A DNA stretch of 64,000 nt from Stachybotrys elegans (Eukaryota > Ascomycota > Sordariomycetes > Hypocreales > Stachybotryaceae), in NCBI GenBank assembly GCA_020746835.1, contig JAGPNK010000004.1:2542001-2606000 (forward strand), read 5' to 3'. Shown piece by piece: positions 9,886 to 22,616 of this stretch (its first letter is position 1; each line of letters starts with the position of its first letter). The position numbers and the translations under genes are program-made. Under the pieces are notes generated by a model. The model did not search any database. It saw only the letters and a program-made list of their open reading frames with translations, and was not told the DNA's origin.

Positions 9886-11215
9886 TGACCTGGGGCAACA
9901 TCTTTAGCCTCAAATTGACCGTTGGCGCCACCCACAAGCTATGCCTCCTCGGTGGGCAGCACAAGGTTCGCAAGGTCCCCCATGATCCAAAGAGGCGGTT
10001 CGGAATCTGGTGGCAAGACGGTCGTAACCTAGACCAACCAGGCCCTGCGACAGTACCAGCATTCCGTTGGCAGTTACATCGCCAGCAGAGAAATCCCCAG
10101 TGAGATTAGTCGAATCGCCTACAGGTGCATCAAAATCCCATTATGGTACATAAGCTCCACGGCAAGCAGAGTCGTCTCTAGCCGGTAGAGAAAATACCCT
10201 GACGGACCGCATGAGGCCTGGAGAAACTTCGTGTCTTTGGACCAAATGTACGCTTGTGCGTAGTTCAAGATGCCCCATGCCTGGCCGCGAGCCCATGTCG
10301 ACGTGTCCGAATAACCGTGCTGTAAACTGCTGTTCGATGAGCCCGGTCGCGAGTTCAAGGTTGGCGGCGTGGTATGTAGAGTGCCACTGACCACGATAAG
10401 CATCTTCAGATGCTACCATCGACGGCTCCGGTCGGAGGTGCATTCAGGGGAGAGTGGTGGCGTGCGCAGTGGCAATTTCGCGCAAACGCTCGCTGTTGTG
10501 AGAGTGAGCTGCGGCATACTATAATAGGTCCAGGTTGCGCATGCTGTCGATGATGATAATGAAGTTCATTTTCTGGCATGTAATCTGCAGATTTTCCTGA
10601 ATGCGCTCCTCCCAGCTCCGAATAGCCCCGGCTGATGAGATGAAGCGGGAAGACAAGCTGAGATAAGCTGTCTGCTGCTCGCAATATCGAGTCCAAGCTC
10701 TCGGCACTTTCAGTGAGCTCCCAGTCCTTTTTCAAGGCCGGCATGATCGTGAAGCCCACGTCATGCGTGTCTTTCCTGCTGGCCATAGCGTGGAGTGGCT
10801 TAGCCCATGAGCGACATAACGATTGCACATCGGACCGAATCTGGGCAATATCCGCTAGGTCTCCAGAGATGGAAATCCGAGGCGACATTTGAATGCTTTG
10901 CGAATATCGAGCCAATCGCTCGAGTAAATAATAAAGAGATCCGGGGAAAACCTGCAAGTCCAAAAGTTGGGATCCCGCATTGCATAGCGACCTTCTTCGG
11001 CGCCGTCTTGAGGCGCCTCCTCCGGCACGCGTCCGGGACGAAGTCAAGGTTCTATGCTCCGCTGTCATTGGACTGGATGGCAGGCTTGACGACAGCTCTG
11101 TAAAGCTTTGCGACTACGTTTTTGGCCAAAAGCTCAGCTAAATTGAAGCTCCGGAGAAGGCTACCATACTCCGCCAGTCCGGACTCATGGACATGGCCCG
11201 ACAGTACGGTGTAGC
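9886..11215 (-). pseudogene. GH88 unsaturated glucuronyl hydrolase pseudogene
   Basis: Pieces of a GH88 enzyme are recognisable in order on the minus strand but in changing frames. Near 11200-11060: LAELLAKNVVAKLYRAVVKPAIQSNDSG. Then FPGSLYYLLER; near 10800 SWAKPLHAMASRKDTHDVGF with MPALKKDWELTESAESL; IIDSMRNLDLL; LRPEPSM; near 10300 STWARGQAWGILNYAQAY; GYFLYRLETT; then DFDAPVGDSTNLTGDFSAGD and ANGMLVLSQGLVG. The DTHDxGF and STWxRGQAWG motifs are hallmarks of unsaturated glucuronyl hydrolases, which remove the 4,5-unsaturated uronic acid left by polysaccharide lyases. Several frameshifts and stops (for example after NDSGA) make an intact product impossible. Confidence 0.85.
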
Positions 11216-14200
11216 CTGAAGAATCAGTATGCCCCTACGTCAGCCTCCCTTCGCTTCTTTCAAGCGGGGTACTTTGCATCTCCAAAGAACAAAAATTAGA
11301 CATGGACGGGGTCGATCTACCGTCATCATCCCTTGGTGCTAGAACTACATGGGAATAAATTGACTGAATGTCGTCGGGTTTCTCATCGATACTCCTGACC
11401 GTCTTCATATCCCCTTTCAGGTTTGTTCAATTCCGGTCTATGGCCGTGTCGTTTCGGGGGTAAGTCGAAGGCTGTCTGGCAAGGCCAGGATGGCGCCGAT
11501 CCCCAACCCACCATTACTGCCCATGATTTTATGCCACAGCCAACACAGGGTAGCATTTTCTTTCCCTACTCCAGGACAAACTCCCCCTCAATGTTGACAT
11601 CAATGCGGACCAAATGCCAAACTATCACAGTCAAGTCAGAACCAGGTCCGAGCAGAGGGCGCCAAAATGTATATACCTCATCCAGCCCCTGCACCTGCAA
11701 TACGTAGCTAGTCTTATTCCAAGTTTCTCCCCCCTTAAGCCATACAGATGCTGGTGCAATGCAGAGGCGATTACCAGGACTAGGTAACAGGTTGCCATTA
11801 CGGATCCAAGTTCATCGCAAGTTCAGAGATCGGGGCATGCCCAAGATACTCGACATCTTCAAACATGGCGTCTAGGTGCACTTGCGGAAAGGCTCAAGTC
11901 CACAGCACGTATCCATGAAACTTGTCTGCGTGTTTGTCCAAGCTGCTGCTGCCGCCGTCATCTCGTGGTTCAGCAGCTCAGGCCACGCAGGTGAAGTTAG
12001 CTACCCTGTAGTAGCATGCTCCCAATCTCTTCCTCGTCCGGCTCTGCGCAGGTCCTGTGGATAACAGAGCGACTACCGTTTTTGTGCAGACTATCAGCCT
12101 GCCCATCCCATTGTTCTTTCTGACCCTAATTTAGTTCTCCGTGGCGCGAAGACTACTCGGCATAGTGGGATACAGGTTAATCGGGTAGCAATTGTTAGTT
12201 CTTGAAGCAATCTGTCCGGCGCCAATTCACACGGTACATGTGAGAGCATAACCGGGAAGCTCCGGTTATTCGCGTCTGTGGCAAGCCCCTTTTAACTGAC
12301 CGAATGGTCTTGTCATTATGATACTTCCAACCTGTTTGATGGGGGCTATCGACCAACTCGGCAGCAAACGAGATACAAAAAGGCAGAGATATAGACCCTA
12401 AGTTGTATGATATCATTTTGCAGTACAGTTCCTTGCAGAATGCAAATTGACGAGATTTTGTGTTACGTCGCCCTCCCTCCCCTACCTCTCGCTACCAAAG
12501 ATGCTGCATGGTTGGGAGAAACGGTGTCACTGCCGGGTTAGGTGAAGGTGTCCGGGAATCTTCTCTCAACACAGCCAACATATCGATACCTGTGCGTGGC
12601 AAATTGGTTATCACATCGGCTCTCGTGTATCCGGGGAGATGCAACGTCCAAACGCGTCGCAATCCGACCTTGCTCGCTACAGTAGTGAATAGGATATAGC
12701 GTTGGTGTGGAAAGACGAGTCAGCCTATTGGAATATTGAACATGGACGACGCATATAGGCCATGCCATATCTGGAGCTACCACGGCTCAGCTCTGTGCGG
12801 CTGAGGACAAGACTGTGGGTTAACAAGTAAGGAGAAAGAAATTTATGCCATTATGAGGAGCAACGCACACAGCAATTGGTGCTTACGCGTCTCCACCGCT
12901 TGGGTTCCTGGGCCAGAGTCTGGTACTGCCGGGCTTGGCAGCCATTCTCGTCGTCGATCTTGATATGCAGCACGCGGGCTGGACGGACGGACGGAAAGCT
13001 CTAAACTGTTCTAAGCGATCATAACCGAAAGTGGTGGCCCTGTAGCCGAACCATTGTTCTGGAACAACTTGAGAGGGGGGGGATAGCGAGGCACAGAAGG
13101 GAATGAAACAATAGCGTAGTGCATTTCGCCACGGCCTGAAAAATGGAAATGGGCTCCACTCTCGCGTACAACCATATCCTCAAGTGGGCATTTGGCCGGT
13201 AGTCTACTGCATTAACCAGAGTTTTGGACGGAGTGGTGCTCGGCTCGATTGCATCCATCATTGCCGATGGAGATGGAGATGGCGCCCCGTTGGAGGGACT
13301 GACTCGCGCGACGACGACGACGACAAGAAAGCAGATGGACATTGGACGAAATGCTGCAGAATCTGGCCGCCACTTACGATTGCCGAAAGTTACGTGCTGA
13401 CTACATGTGTAGTCAGGGCAGCATTTAGGCGATCATGGTTCCGATCGGCTTAGCCCCCAAACAGGGACTAACCCCAACCAGCTGCCAGATCAGGCAGACT
13501 GAAGCCAACAGGTTGTGACTAGGAGATGAGAGATTTAGCCAAAAGGCTGGTGGTGGTGGCGGCGGTGGTGGAAGGGCCGAACCCCTCTCAGGTCTCACTC
13601 AGGGCCCAATGCCCAACAACCGGGTGCTTGCTGAACAGCGTAAACTCTTGCTGTAGCAGGCCATGGCCTATCCCATCCGTTTTGGGCATTTCGTGCTGTC
13701 AATCGCGAGTCGTGGAATGGAAGCTGAACGGCAGGTGGAGATGGCGGCCAAAGACTCCGGCCGGATCGAGGCACTGACCGCGACTGGGCCATGCGACAGC
13801 AAGGTGGCAGGCAAGACAAGCGAGGCGAGCAGTTCCCTTCTCGCACTAGGAGCCTGTCATCCGGACAGGGGCCGCCGTTGGAGGTGGGGAGCCAGACCTG
13901 TTGCACTTAGCGTGAGGGGACGGCTGCCCAAGGGCTCCAAGAGGCGGTCTTCGTCTCTTCAGCTTTGTTCAGGCCAGCCAGCATCTCCCATCTCCCCCTC
14001 CCTCTGCTTCCATCAAGAACATGGAGATCTGCAGACAGGGCTTCAATTCAGCCCATATCTAGTGCAGGCGGACAGAATCCCCGGGTCCCCGAGAAAGGAG
14101 GCCGATGGATTTCGAGACGGCAATCCCATCTCGCGTCAATCCCATGGCTTGCGTCAGGCCAAGCAGGGCCCGTGATTACGACACCACCAAATAACAGTGA

Positions 14201-14811
14201 CGTTAGCTTTTGGTGGCTTGCTTTGTGATTCAGGTGACAGCTGCGACCGCAGCCTATGATCAATATGCCGAGACGTCTGCCATCTCCCGACTGCGTTCTA
14301 GACTTGACGCCGAGTCTCGCGCGGGCTCAACGGTTGCTAGAAGCAGCAGCCTAACAACCTTGATAACGACCCTTTTGGCTCAGCAAAGCCAAGAGAAGAC
14401 GACCAACGACCGATATGGGGCCCAATTGCCTGTGGACGAAAAGTAAAAAACTGCCGTACTGGAGGGTACCCCTGACTCCACGCAGCGCCCCTGAACCGTC
14501 CAATCTTGAGAGTTCAGCAAGATGTCATAGCAGATAAAGGATGTGGATCCTCCCGACCCATGGCAATGGATCACACAAACGTACACGTAAAAGTGCCCAG
14601 TTCCCACCACACCGTTACGATCCCACATGGTCTCCGTGGGCTGAGCAAAGGTTCTTAGATCTTGGGGAAAGGGACACACAGACACAAGAAGAAGAGGAGA
14701 AGGGAAAGCATCCGAGCCTCGCGAGGTTTACATCTTCAACTACATCGCCAACCCAGCCCAAAGGCTTCGAAGCCGCTGGCCACACCGTCCAGCGCACGGA
14801 TCACAGGAACC
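11216..14811. other. Long intergenic region with a possible coding relic
   Basis: No intact gene seen over about 3.6 kb. On the minus strand between about 11960 and 11580, protein-like pieces occur in more than one frame (FEDVEYLGHAPISELAMNLD, PASVWLKGGETWNKTSYVL, LDEVYTFWRPLLGPGSDLTV), broken by stops. I could not name the family. The 13-14.8 kb part contains simple tracts (GACGAC near 13307, GGTGGTGGCGG near 13550) and probably the promoter and leader of the next gene. Confidence 0.4.
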
Positions 14812-16162
14812 ATGGCGACGGACTCGATCCCAAACCGCGGCCCCGAACTGCGGGCGACACTGGTTGCCCTCCTCACGCTCGCCACCGTTTCCATCGTTCT
14901 GCGAACCTACGTCCGGGGCTTTCTCATCCGCAGCTTCGGCTTCGACGACTGGTGCATGCTGCTGGCCTGGGTGAGTTCGCCCTTTTGCCTGCCTTGGCTC
15001 ACGCCAAAGCAAAAGACTAATCGCCTGGCTGCTTGGGTAGATCTTCTTCGTCCTCTTCGTCGCCTTTGCGCTGACCGGCATCCACTACGGCACCGGCCGC
15101 CACCATGTCGACCTGGAACCTGAGAACATCAGGTTGGCCATGAAGGTACGGGGGCTTGCAAGCAACGGCGCATTTGTTCTGGTGGTGCTGACTGTTGCAG
15201 TTTTGGTGGTTCTGTTACCTGTGGTACGCCTCGAGCCTGGTCTTCTCCAAAATATCCATCGGCCATTTCCTCCTCCGCATTACCATTCGAAAGTTGGACA
15301 TCTGGACCATCCACGGAGTCATGCTCACCACCGTCGTCACCGGAGTCGTCTTTTTCTTCGTCACCTTGTTCCAGTGTTCGCCGGTAGACTTCTTCTGGAC
15401 CAGGCAGGGCAATGGATCTTGCATCAGCAACGACGTCATCATTGCCCTCACCTATCTGTACAGCGCGTGTAGTGTGATTTGCGACTTCACGTTTGCTCTG
15501 CTTCCCATTGCGCTCATCTGGAGGCTCAACATGGACAAGCGCAGCAAGATTGCTCTCATCCCCATCATGCTCATGGCCTGCGTGTAAGACCAGCACTGCC
15601 GCTTTCGTTGCTCTTGAGACTGACCTGGAGTAGTGCTAGCGCTGCCGTCGTCGTGCGGTTTCCTTATGTGCAAAAGTTCAAAGACCCAGACTTCCTCTGT
15701 ACGTTGAGCAGTGGTTACGACAGGCGTGGATAGAAGTGCTAACACTAGACAGGGGCAACCCTCGATATCGCAATCTGGTCGGCTACGGAGCAAGGACTGG
15801 CCATCACAGCCGGTAGCCTGGCAACCCTGCGCCCCCTGGTCCGAATCATCAGCCAGAGATTTGGGCTCAGCAATGGCCTTTCCGAAATCAAAGACTCCGA
15901 CGCACCGTACCCGTCGGGCAGAGAGGGCCGCTCACACAACTCGAATTCGACGGGCAACAAACTCCGAGGGCCCTTTAGCCTCACGACATTCATGCAGCGA
16001 GACGACATTGAGCTGGAGACGGAGTCGCAGTCCGACAGAACCATCGGGCACAAGATGAGCAACGGTGCGATAAGAACGTCGATATGGGAGTCTCATAAGA
16101 GAGGCGAGAATACGAGCGAGGAGAAGCTCACTGCAGAAATCAATACTATACCTAAGAACTAG
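14812..16162 (+). CDS. SAT4/rhodopsin-domain integral membrane protein (373 aa)
   Basis: Five exons: 14812-14970, 15041-15145, 15201-15583, 15634-15698 and 15753-16162, giving 373 codons plus TAG with correct phase at each junction. The protein is multi-pass with about seven hydrophobic segments. It carries the family signature RTYVRxFLIRSFGFDDWCM in the first loop, then FWWFCYLWYASSLVFSKISIG, FFFVTLFQCSPVDFFW and, near the end, WATLDIAIWSATEQGLAITAGSLATLRPL. These mark the fungal rhodopsin-like (SAT4/Pth11-related) family of plasma-membrane proteins, proposed to act as receptors for surface or nutrient cues. The C-terminal tail (about 90 residues) is hydrophilic and Ser/Thr-rich. No CFEM domain is present. 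Confidence 0.85.
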
Positions 16163-18741
16163 TGTCTTTATTCCATAATGTAAAATACCGATTATTCCCT
16201 TCCGCAACGGAACATTTCTCCAATCAGTGAACACATGGCTCATAAACCTCGTGCTCGGTATCAAGTCGGAACGTTGAAAGAGGTACCACAGAGTTGCCGA
16301 GTGTCAGTCTCCGACTTAATGAGACAAACGCAGCCACTCACCGACCGTTCTGCAAACTCGGTTTCTATCGATACGGCCACGTCACGAAGCACAGCAACGC
16401 ATTCCACGCTACTCAAATTATTATCCAGGCTCCATTCCATCGGCACGAGACCCAAAGTTGTCCGTACCGGCCCGTCCTTGGTCAAAGTCCAAGCGCAACT
16501 AAAGCCACAGTCTGAATCGCTGCAAAGTCTTCTTCCAGAACTCTGTGAACCGACAAGCCCAGCTGCCCATTCCTGTGACCTGCTGTTCTGTGCCGGAATC
16601 TCGGGGTGGATGGACTCCCTCAGCAGATAGCTGGTGCGGAGATCTGCGCAAAATCTGCAGATTCATGTCGTGTTACACACCCTTATCTAGCATCCACCTG
16701 GCCCCATCGGGTATGCACAGAACGCACATTCCTATCGGGGCAGGTTTCTCGTCTCACTAGTCCTGAAGCAGATAATACAAAGCCTCCACACCGAGCAATC
16801 ACACCTTGTTATCACCAACGGGTCAAGGGGTGTTGGACCCTTTGAAATCTGCGAGCACAAAACTGAGAGTGCCCAAGGGGAGGTCTGATCACATGACGTT
16901 ATGCACTGCCCCATCGCCATAACCTCAATTTGTCCAAGTCTGGTGCTGTGGGCTGTCGCTGGTCTGTTCACAGTGTCAACCATGGTTGTCGGGAGCCTAC
17001 AACAGATTCCGGAGCTAGCCGAAACCCGTCCTTCTGGTTCGGATGAGATTCCTAGTACTCCGTATGTTTGAAGAGATCCGGAGAATGCCGGCGATAGCTC
17101 CCGTCTAGTAGACTGAATTGTATGCAGAAGCGAACTGATCTGAACTTGAAATTGCGGAAATTTTTGACAGGGCAAAGAGTATCCGCAGGTCCTTTCCAAG
17201 CCAGAATTGAAAAGCTGCAGCTTAAAGATGGTCTAGATCCCCGAATTCTCTGCAGATTATAACGATCGCGTGACTCAGTGCTTCAATATGCGGCCATCAA
17301 CATCCATCCTAGCATTTAGCAGCAAAGGGAGATGAGCCTGTACTCCAGGGAAGAGCAGTATCACCTGCTATCATCTACCGGCACTGGCCGTCCCGTAGTT
17401 GCATCAACCGAATCTGCTATGCCAGTTGCAATTCTCGATAACATTTCTAACTCTCCTAGCACTCCCACTTCAATTGCAAGAAGATTCCTGGCATCTTGCT
17501 TCCAAATAGCCCCTATATTACGCATTAGTAAAGAATTACATACGTAATCTTTTGACATTACCGATAACCACGTCACTTGCGTGACAGAAGCCCCAGTTCA
17601 TGATATCTAGGCAGTCTCACAGCGAGACCAACAGGCTTGGGAGATGTTCCTCACTGCCAATACCCACATCTGTGGTACGGCACTTCTGATCGCGCCTGGG
17701 ATTTCCCCACCTTACCGTCTCTTTGTACATAGCCATCCGTGCAAGGAACGGTCGGCAGACGTAAGAAAGGCTTTCACTAAGATCGCCATGGTTGCCAAGC
17801 GCATGCGGATACTGTCTAGATCTGTTCAGTCTGGCCAACTCGATCTGGATTGGCCGTTTAATAAATTCCAATGGAAATTGACAATAACAACTGTTATAAA
17901 GACAAGGATTTCTTGGCCAATTGGTTTCCGTAAGCACTAATATGGATGGCAATATCTCCTTTCCAAGGTGCAGCATGAGGCTGAAAAGATGCTGGGGTTT
18001 GCTTGGCAAGCTAAGCTAGACTGTGCCAGGAAAACAGACGACCGCCACTCACGATCAGTAACACAAACGAGCCTGTAAACCAGTAAGAAACGAGAGCAGT
18101 GCCCTAGTGCGGGGACGGAATTCACGGAAGCTGGCGAGCCCACTTCGATCCTTCCAGACCCATGTACAGAACCACGGTTCTAGAAGCCTTGACACCACCT
18201 CCGAGGCAGACCCAGCCGGCCCCTTCGCCGAAGCACCAATCGTGTCTTGCAACAAGTCACGGACTTGGGCACGGGCCGTGTCAAAACGTTGCGTAAAACG
18301 TTGCGTGGTGGATATAACTGTATCATACTCCGTACAATCCACAGACAACCCGTTTTGCAAACACCGGGTTGACTCGTCGAGAACTGAAGCAATGGCGAGC
18401 CAGATGGGAGAGACGTTCTTCATAGTCATGCCATAATTTCCACGATCGAAGCATCGACCATCCACTCAGGGATAGAGATTAGGTTGTCGGGAATTTTCAG
18501 GATATCGCGTCAATCTTTGAGCATTGCATATAGTACCAAACAAACGGTAGCATGAAACAAGTCCATGCGCTTCATCATGCGCTTCGACTCTACCCACAGC
18601 CCATTGTGTTGCAGACACTGAGATGTTTGCTCCCTCTGCCAGGGTGAATGATGGCTCTGCTACTAGCGATTTGTCCCCGATCAGCACTTCCTAACAGTGG
18701 CCCAACTCAACGGCCCACACCTTGTGGCATGAGCTTACACC
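16163..18741. other. Long intergenic region, no supported gene
   Basis: About 2.6 kb. One minus-strand frame with an ATG at 18429 running to 18055 (125 codons) is the most protein-like, containing SASEVVSRLLEPWFCTWVWKD, and is followed by possible splice signals near 18016-18070. I could not assemble or identify a gene from it. A direct duplication of AAAACGTTGCGT occurs near 18283-18306. Confidence 0.35.
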
Positions 18742-18933
18742 ATGGAATGTCTTCCCGGGCCTGACTGGTTAGAGAAACTCTGGTACGCTACAATAGCCTA
18801 TAACGCCTGTACACGATCTATAGCATGGCAAATGGCACCTAGCGCATTCTTCCTCAAATTGAGTCGCCCTACCACGGCACAGGAGATGTTTGCCCCTGAG
18901 TGTGCCCTGCCGCCTACTTCTTATACTCCATAG
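18742..18933 (+). mobile_element. Possible gypsy-type retrotransposon integrase fragment
   Basis: The frame reads DWLEKLWYATIAYNA and then MAPSAFFLKLSRPTT. This resembles the end of the integrase core in gypsy/chromovirus polyproteins, where DWxxLLPLAxFAYN is followed by a (T/A)PFxxxYGRxP motif. The fragment is only about 60 codons, with no LTR or reverse transcriptase nearby, so the assignment is tentative. Confidence 0.35.
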
Positions 18934-19087
18934 TCCCCCCAAGCTAGTTGTCGATCGCTCTGCGACTGCCGTGCCCTAGCCAAGCATCACTTATAAGCCC
19001 TGCCTTCCAGCCAGCTCCATGCGAGCTGTGGTCTATTCGTGAACGACACTTGGATAATTGTGGCGTTCGGCGAGGTCAAGCACCATT

Positions 19088-20561
19088 ATGAAGGCCTCGG
19101 GATTTTTCTTTCTTCTGGGCCTCCTGCCCTGGCTGGCCATGGCAGCAGATGCCGCCCCAGACCTCACGGGAAGTCTTCCTGCTTGTGCGGTATGCTGCGA
19201 TGCGCTCCCGGGATCATTGGCTCATCATTAATTTTGTCTTCAGGCGGAATGCATTAAAACAGCCAGTGCAAGCTCGACATGTGCTCCGACTGATCTAGCA
19301 TGCGCATGCCGCGATACAGCCCTACAGAGTACTATCCAGGCCTGCGTGCTCGCAAGCTGCCGCCCCAAGGAAGCTCTGAGTACGGAATAGCCATTCTATA
19401 TATACCTTTGAGAGGAAACACTAACGGTTGTAGCCGCCATGAACATCTTCTCGAAGTGGTGCAACCTCCCTATCCGCAACCGAGGCGACAGTTTCCACAA
19501 TCTTGCCACATCTTTCGGCGTAATCACAGCCGTACTCGTCGTGATACGCATGACGCAGTACATCATATCGCCAGCATCGACTCCGGGCTTGGACGACCTG
19601 TTCATCGTTCTCACCATGTTCTGCGGTATCGCTGGCACTATTATCAACACTGTGGTATTGATCGACAACGGACTTGGTCAAGATGTCTGGAGCATCTCCT
19701 TCGAAATGATCACCACTTTTGCACAATGGCTCTTCTTCCAGGAATTCCTATACTTTACCGAAATCACCTTGCTCAAGATGTCCCTTTTGTTCTTCTACCT
19801 TCGAATTTTTGGTCACACTCGAATCCGAAATCTCATCATCGGCACTCTGGTCTTCAATACAGCTTTTGGCATAGTGTTCATTATCGTTGCAGGCTTCCAG
19901 TGTCAGCCTGTTAGCTACAACTGGACCAGATGGCACGGGGAGGGGCAAGGCAAATGCTTGAACATCAATGCTCTTGCCTGGGCCAACGCTGCCATCAGCA
20001 TCGCAACCGACGTCTGGATGCTTGCGTTGCCCTTGTCGCAGATCAGCTCTCTGAACCTGCATTGGAAGAAGAAGGTTGAAGTGGGCGCCATGTTTGGCGT
20101 CGGTTTATTGTAAGCGTTGCACATTGATACTGCGACGACTAGGCTAATGCCACGACAGTGTTACCGCGGTCAGCATCATCCGTCTCAAGACCCTAGTCGG
20201 TTTTTCAAGCACCCATAATCCTACATGGGACCAGTACGGTGTTGTAGTATGGTCGACAATCGAGATAAACGTTGGCATCATCTGTGCCTGCATGCCTGCC
20301 ATGCGTGTCATTCTTGCCCGCCTTTTCCCCCGTGTCATGGGCAGCAAGCAGACAAATGGCCTCTACGGCACTTCCAAGGTGTCCAGAAAAGCTACGACAG
20401 CGAGCCGCAAGATGGGCAGCGAGTCCGTCGTCAAGACTGCTAACCGCGACAGCAGCACTACGGTGGGTGATCAATCAGACCGGGGTATACTCTTTTCGCG
20501 CGAATTTACAGTCGATTACCACGACGAGGCCAGTCTTGTTCCTTTACAGCGACTTTCATAG
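19088..20561 (+). CDS. CFEM-domain Pth11-type GPCR-like protein (438 aa)
   Basis: Four exons: 19088-19189, 19244-19379, 19434-20109 and 20159-20561, giving 438 codons plus TAG. An N-terminal signal peptide (MKASGFFFLLGLLPWLAMAA) precedes a CFEM domain (residues about 31-90) with eight cysteines in the order expected for CFEM, including LACAC and ending at KWC. Then come seven hydrophobic segments with GLDDLFIVLTMFCG, GLGQDVWSI, MSLLFFYLRIFG, GFQCQPVSYNWTRW and PTWDQYGVVVWSTIEINVG. The order extracellular CFEM, 7TM, cytosolic tail is that of Pth11 and related fungal receptors, which in Magnaporthe sense host surface cues. The tail is rich in Lys/Ser/Thr. The ligand is unknown. Confidence 0.9.
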
Positions 20562-21191
20562 GTCTAGCCATAGGTTTAGCCATAGGTCCATATTACCTAT
20601 TAATCAAATTACTAAAAGAAAACATCGCTCTGACGTGCATCATCTCAATGTGACCGACTCAAAAAAGGGAACATCCATGTCACGAGCCGGAAGTGGCCCA
20701 TATAAGCCGCAGCTGACGCAAGCAATTGTGCCACCCACGGGTTGATTATGGCCAACGCATGCTCACAGCTTCCAAGTGGAGGCTGTGTCAGCTTCATGAG
20801 TAAGAATACGCCGCACCCGAGCTGCATAACTAGGCGAATCCATGCTCTGTGTTCTAGAATCTCGCACTAATGCCAGCGTGGTGACCTATAAGATCTTCCA
20901 TATGCATGCCACATGCGACCTGGTTAGCATGGCGAGATCGAACCCTTCCCACCCCTGGCATTGCTTGGATATTTCTTATTTTAGGGTGTCATCATACAGG
21001 TAGCCATCTTGCCTGTCATACCCTATCCCTGGCGAATATCAACACGGAAGATCATCAATAGCAGAACAGAGGTACAGGGGATAAGGCTTTTATTGGTCGT
21101 GTTGCTGACAGGCCAATTTCCCAAAATTTTCTAATTACAACGTCCCAATCCTATGTACAGTCATCCTGATCACCTACTACATCGCTCCTTT
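20562..21191. other. Intergenic spacer between convergent genes
   Basis: Lies between the 3' ends of the CFEM-GPCR and the peroxidase gene. Just after the stop at 20561 an AGCCATAGGT repeat occurs. No gene is seen. Confidence 0.5.
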
Positions 21192-22462
21192 TTACAGATT
21201 CTCCACAAACTCGGGGAGCAGATCGCCCTCAAGAAGTGCATCAGTGGCTTGGCGGTTCCGAGGACCCTGCAGGAACCGTCCCATCTCAACCTCATCTGGG
21301 ATAGGGAAGCCATCGGTGATGGGAGGCGGGAGAACCTTGGTGCACTCAGTGAGGTCGTTGATGTTGTTGACACCGAGGAGACTGAGGCGGACATAGGCGC
21401 GAGCATAGGCCTGTAAATGTTGTCAGATTACTGCTTCATGATGAAATTGGAGGTTATGGGAAATATGTTTTCACTTACACCGTTCCATGGGCGTTGGCCG
21501 TTGGGACTCATGAATGCATTCCAAGTTCCACTGGTTCGAGGGTCGACAGACAGGTTGATGTCGCTCTGGAACTTGAAGACACGGGCAGGCGAGCTGGTGC
21601 TCTTGATCTCATCGTAGAAGTTGACATCCCAGACACCGGGAGTCCGGTCCTGGGGGTCGCCAGCGCGGCCCTGGTCCACGAAGCGCTGCTGGCTGGTGGA
21701 GTGAGCGCCGACGAGAGCAATCAGAGCCGCAGGGCTGATGGTCTTGTCCTCAAACATGGCGATGAGCTCGTCTGCCGACTGGAAAGCACCGGGCAAAAGG
21801 CCATCGGGGTTGGGGGTGCTGCTGTCGACGCGGCCGACGAAGGTGCGGACGCGCGGTCCAAGGGGGCAAACCACGGTGGCGACGTTGGCACCCATCTGAA
21901 TCAGATCGGCCATGCTGATGCCGTAGACTTGATAGTTTTGGTGCCAAGCTCTCATCTGAGAGCAGACGTTTTGGAGGCCGTTGTTGCTGGGACGGTTTTC
22001 GCATTCTCTTGCGAGAACAGCAGAGCCGTCAGCGCCGCCGCCGACGGTGCTCTTGGACCAGGTACCAGCGTCGTGGAATCCCAGACGGATGGCAGCACGG
22101 GCAAGGTTGTTGCAGCGGAGAGCACTGCCCACCATAGCCGATGCCATCTCGTCGGCAATGTGCTTCCAGATGCAGCAGGTGTCAGCAGCACAGGCTGCCG
22201 AGCCCTTGGGAGGGACGGGGAGGGTGACGTTGCTGGTGGCATCTTGGCCAGCGGCCTGGTTCAAGAGAATGGCCTTGATCGCTGCACCAGTCGGTGTGAG
22301 CTCCTCATCAGCGAGAGTCAGAAGGTCACCGATCAGCTCGGGAGTGTTCTGCCTCTCCTTGAGACTCATGAGCTCGTCCATCTGCTGGCCCATTCCTGGG
22401 TAGGCTGAGACGAGGTCAACAGCTGCTAGGAGGGCAGTGACTGCAATGGGAAAGGATCGCAT
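21192..22462 (-). CDS. Secreted class II-type heme peroxidase (ligninase-like), 400 aa
   Basis: Two exons: 22462-21479 and 21410-21192, with an intron of 68 bp (donor GTAAGT, acceptor TTTACAG). The frame is kept: WNG then AYARAYVRLSLLG. A signal peptide (about 1-20) leads into a fungal class II peroxidase fold. The distal site is RLGFHDAGTW (Arg126, His130) and the proximal heme ligand is in VGAHSTSQQ (His254). GGGADGSAVL forms part of the distal calcium site. Many cysteines (CAADTCC, RCNN, ECEN, VCSQ, VCPL, ECTK) suit a disulfide-bonded extracellular enzyme. Such enzymes reduce H2O2 while oxidising phenolic or aromatic substrates. In ascomycetes these ligninase-like proteins are poorly characterised. 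Real lignin attack cannot be claimed, because the exposed Trp or Mn site was not verified. Confidence 0.9.
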
Positions 22463-22607
22463 GGTGATCTCCTCAGGGGTGGTGCGGGAAGTGTATAAAA
22501 GAGGGAATAAGACGATGATCTTGACCTAGTTGGAACACCACGATTGACGACTGAGATGAGGTGCAGATCTCTGGAGCAATATAGCTTTTGCACGGGAACA
22601 GCGAGGG

Positions 22608-22616
22608 TTTTTTATA
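22608..22616 (-). promoter_or_regulatory. TATA box of the peroxidase gene
   Basis: TATAAAAAA on the minus strand, about 145 bp upstream of the ATG at 22462. The spacing is plausible for the core promoter. Confidence 0.5.

Noticed and set aside
13663..14175. 170-codon plus-strand ORF
   Set aside because: Low-complexity composition, no domain; more likely promoter and leader sequence of the downstream membrane protein gene.
21494..22408. 304-codon plus-strand ORF
   Set aside because: Antisense shadow of the peroxidase gene; the minus strand has signal peptide, heme ligands and a matching second exon.
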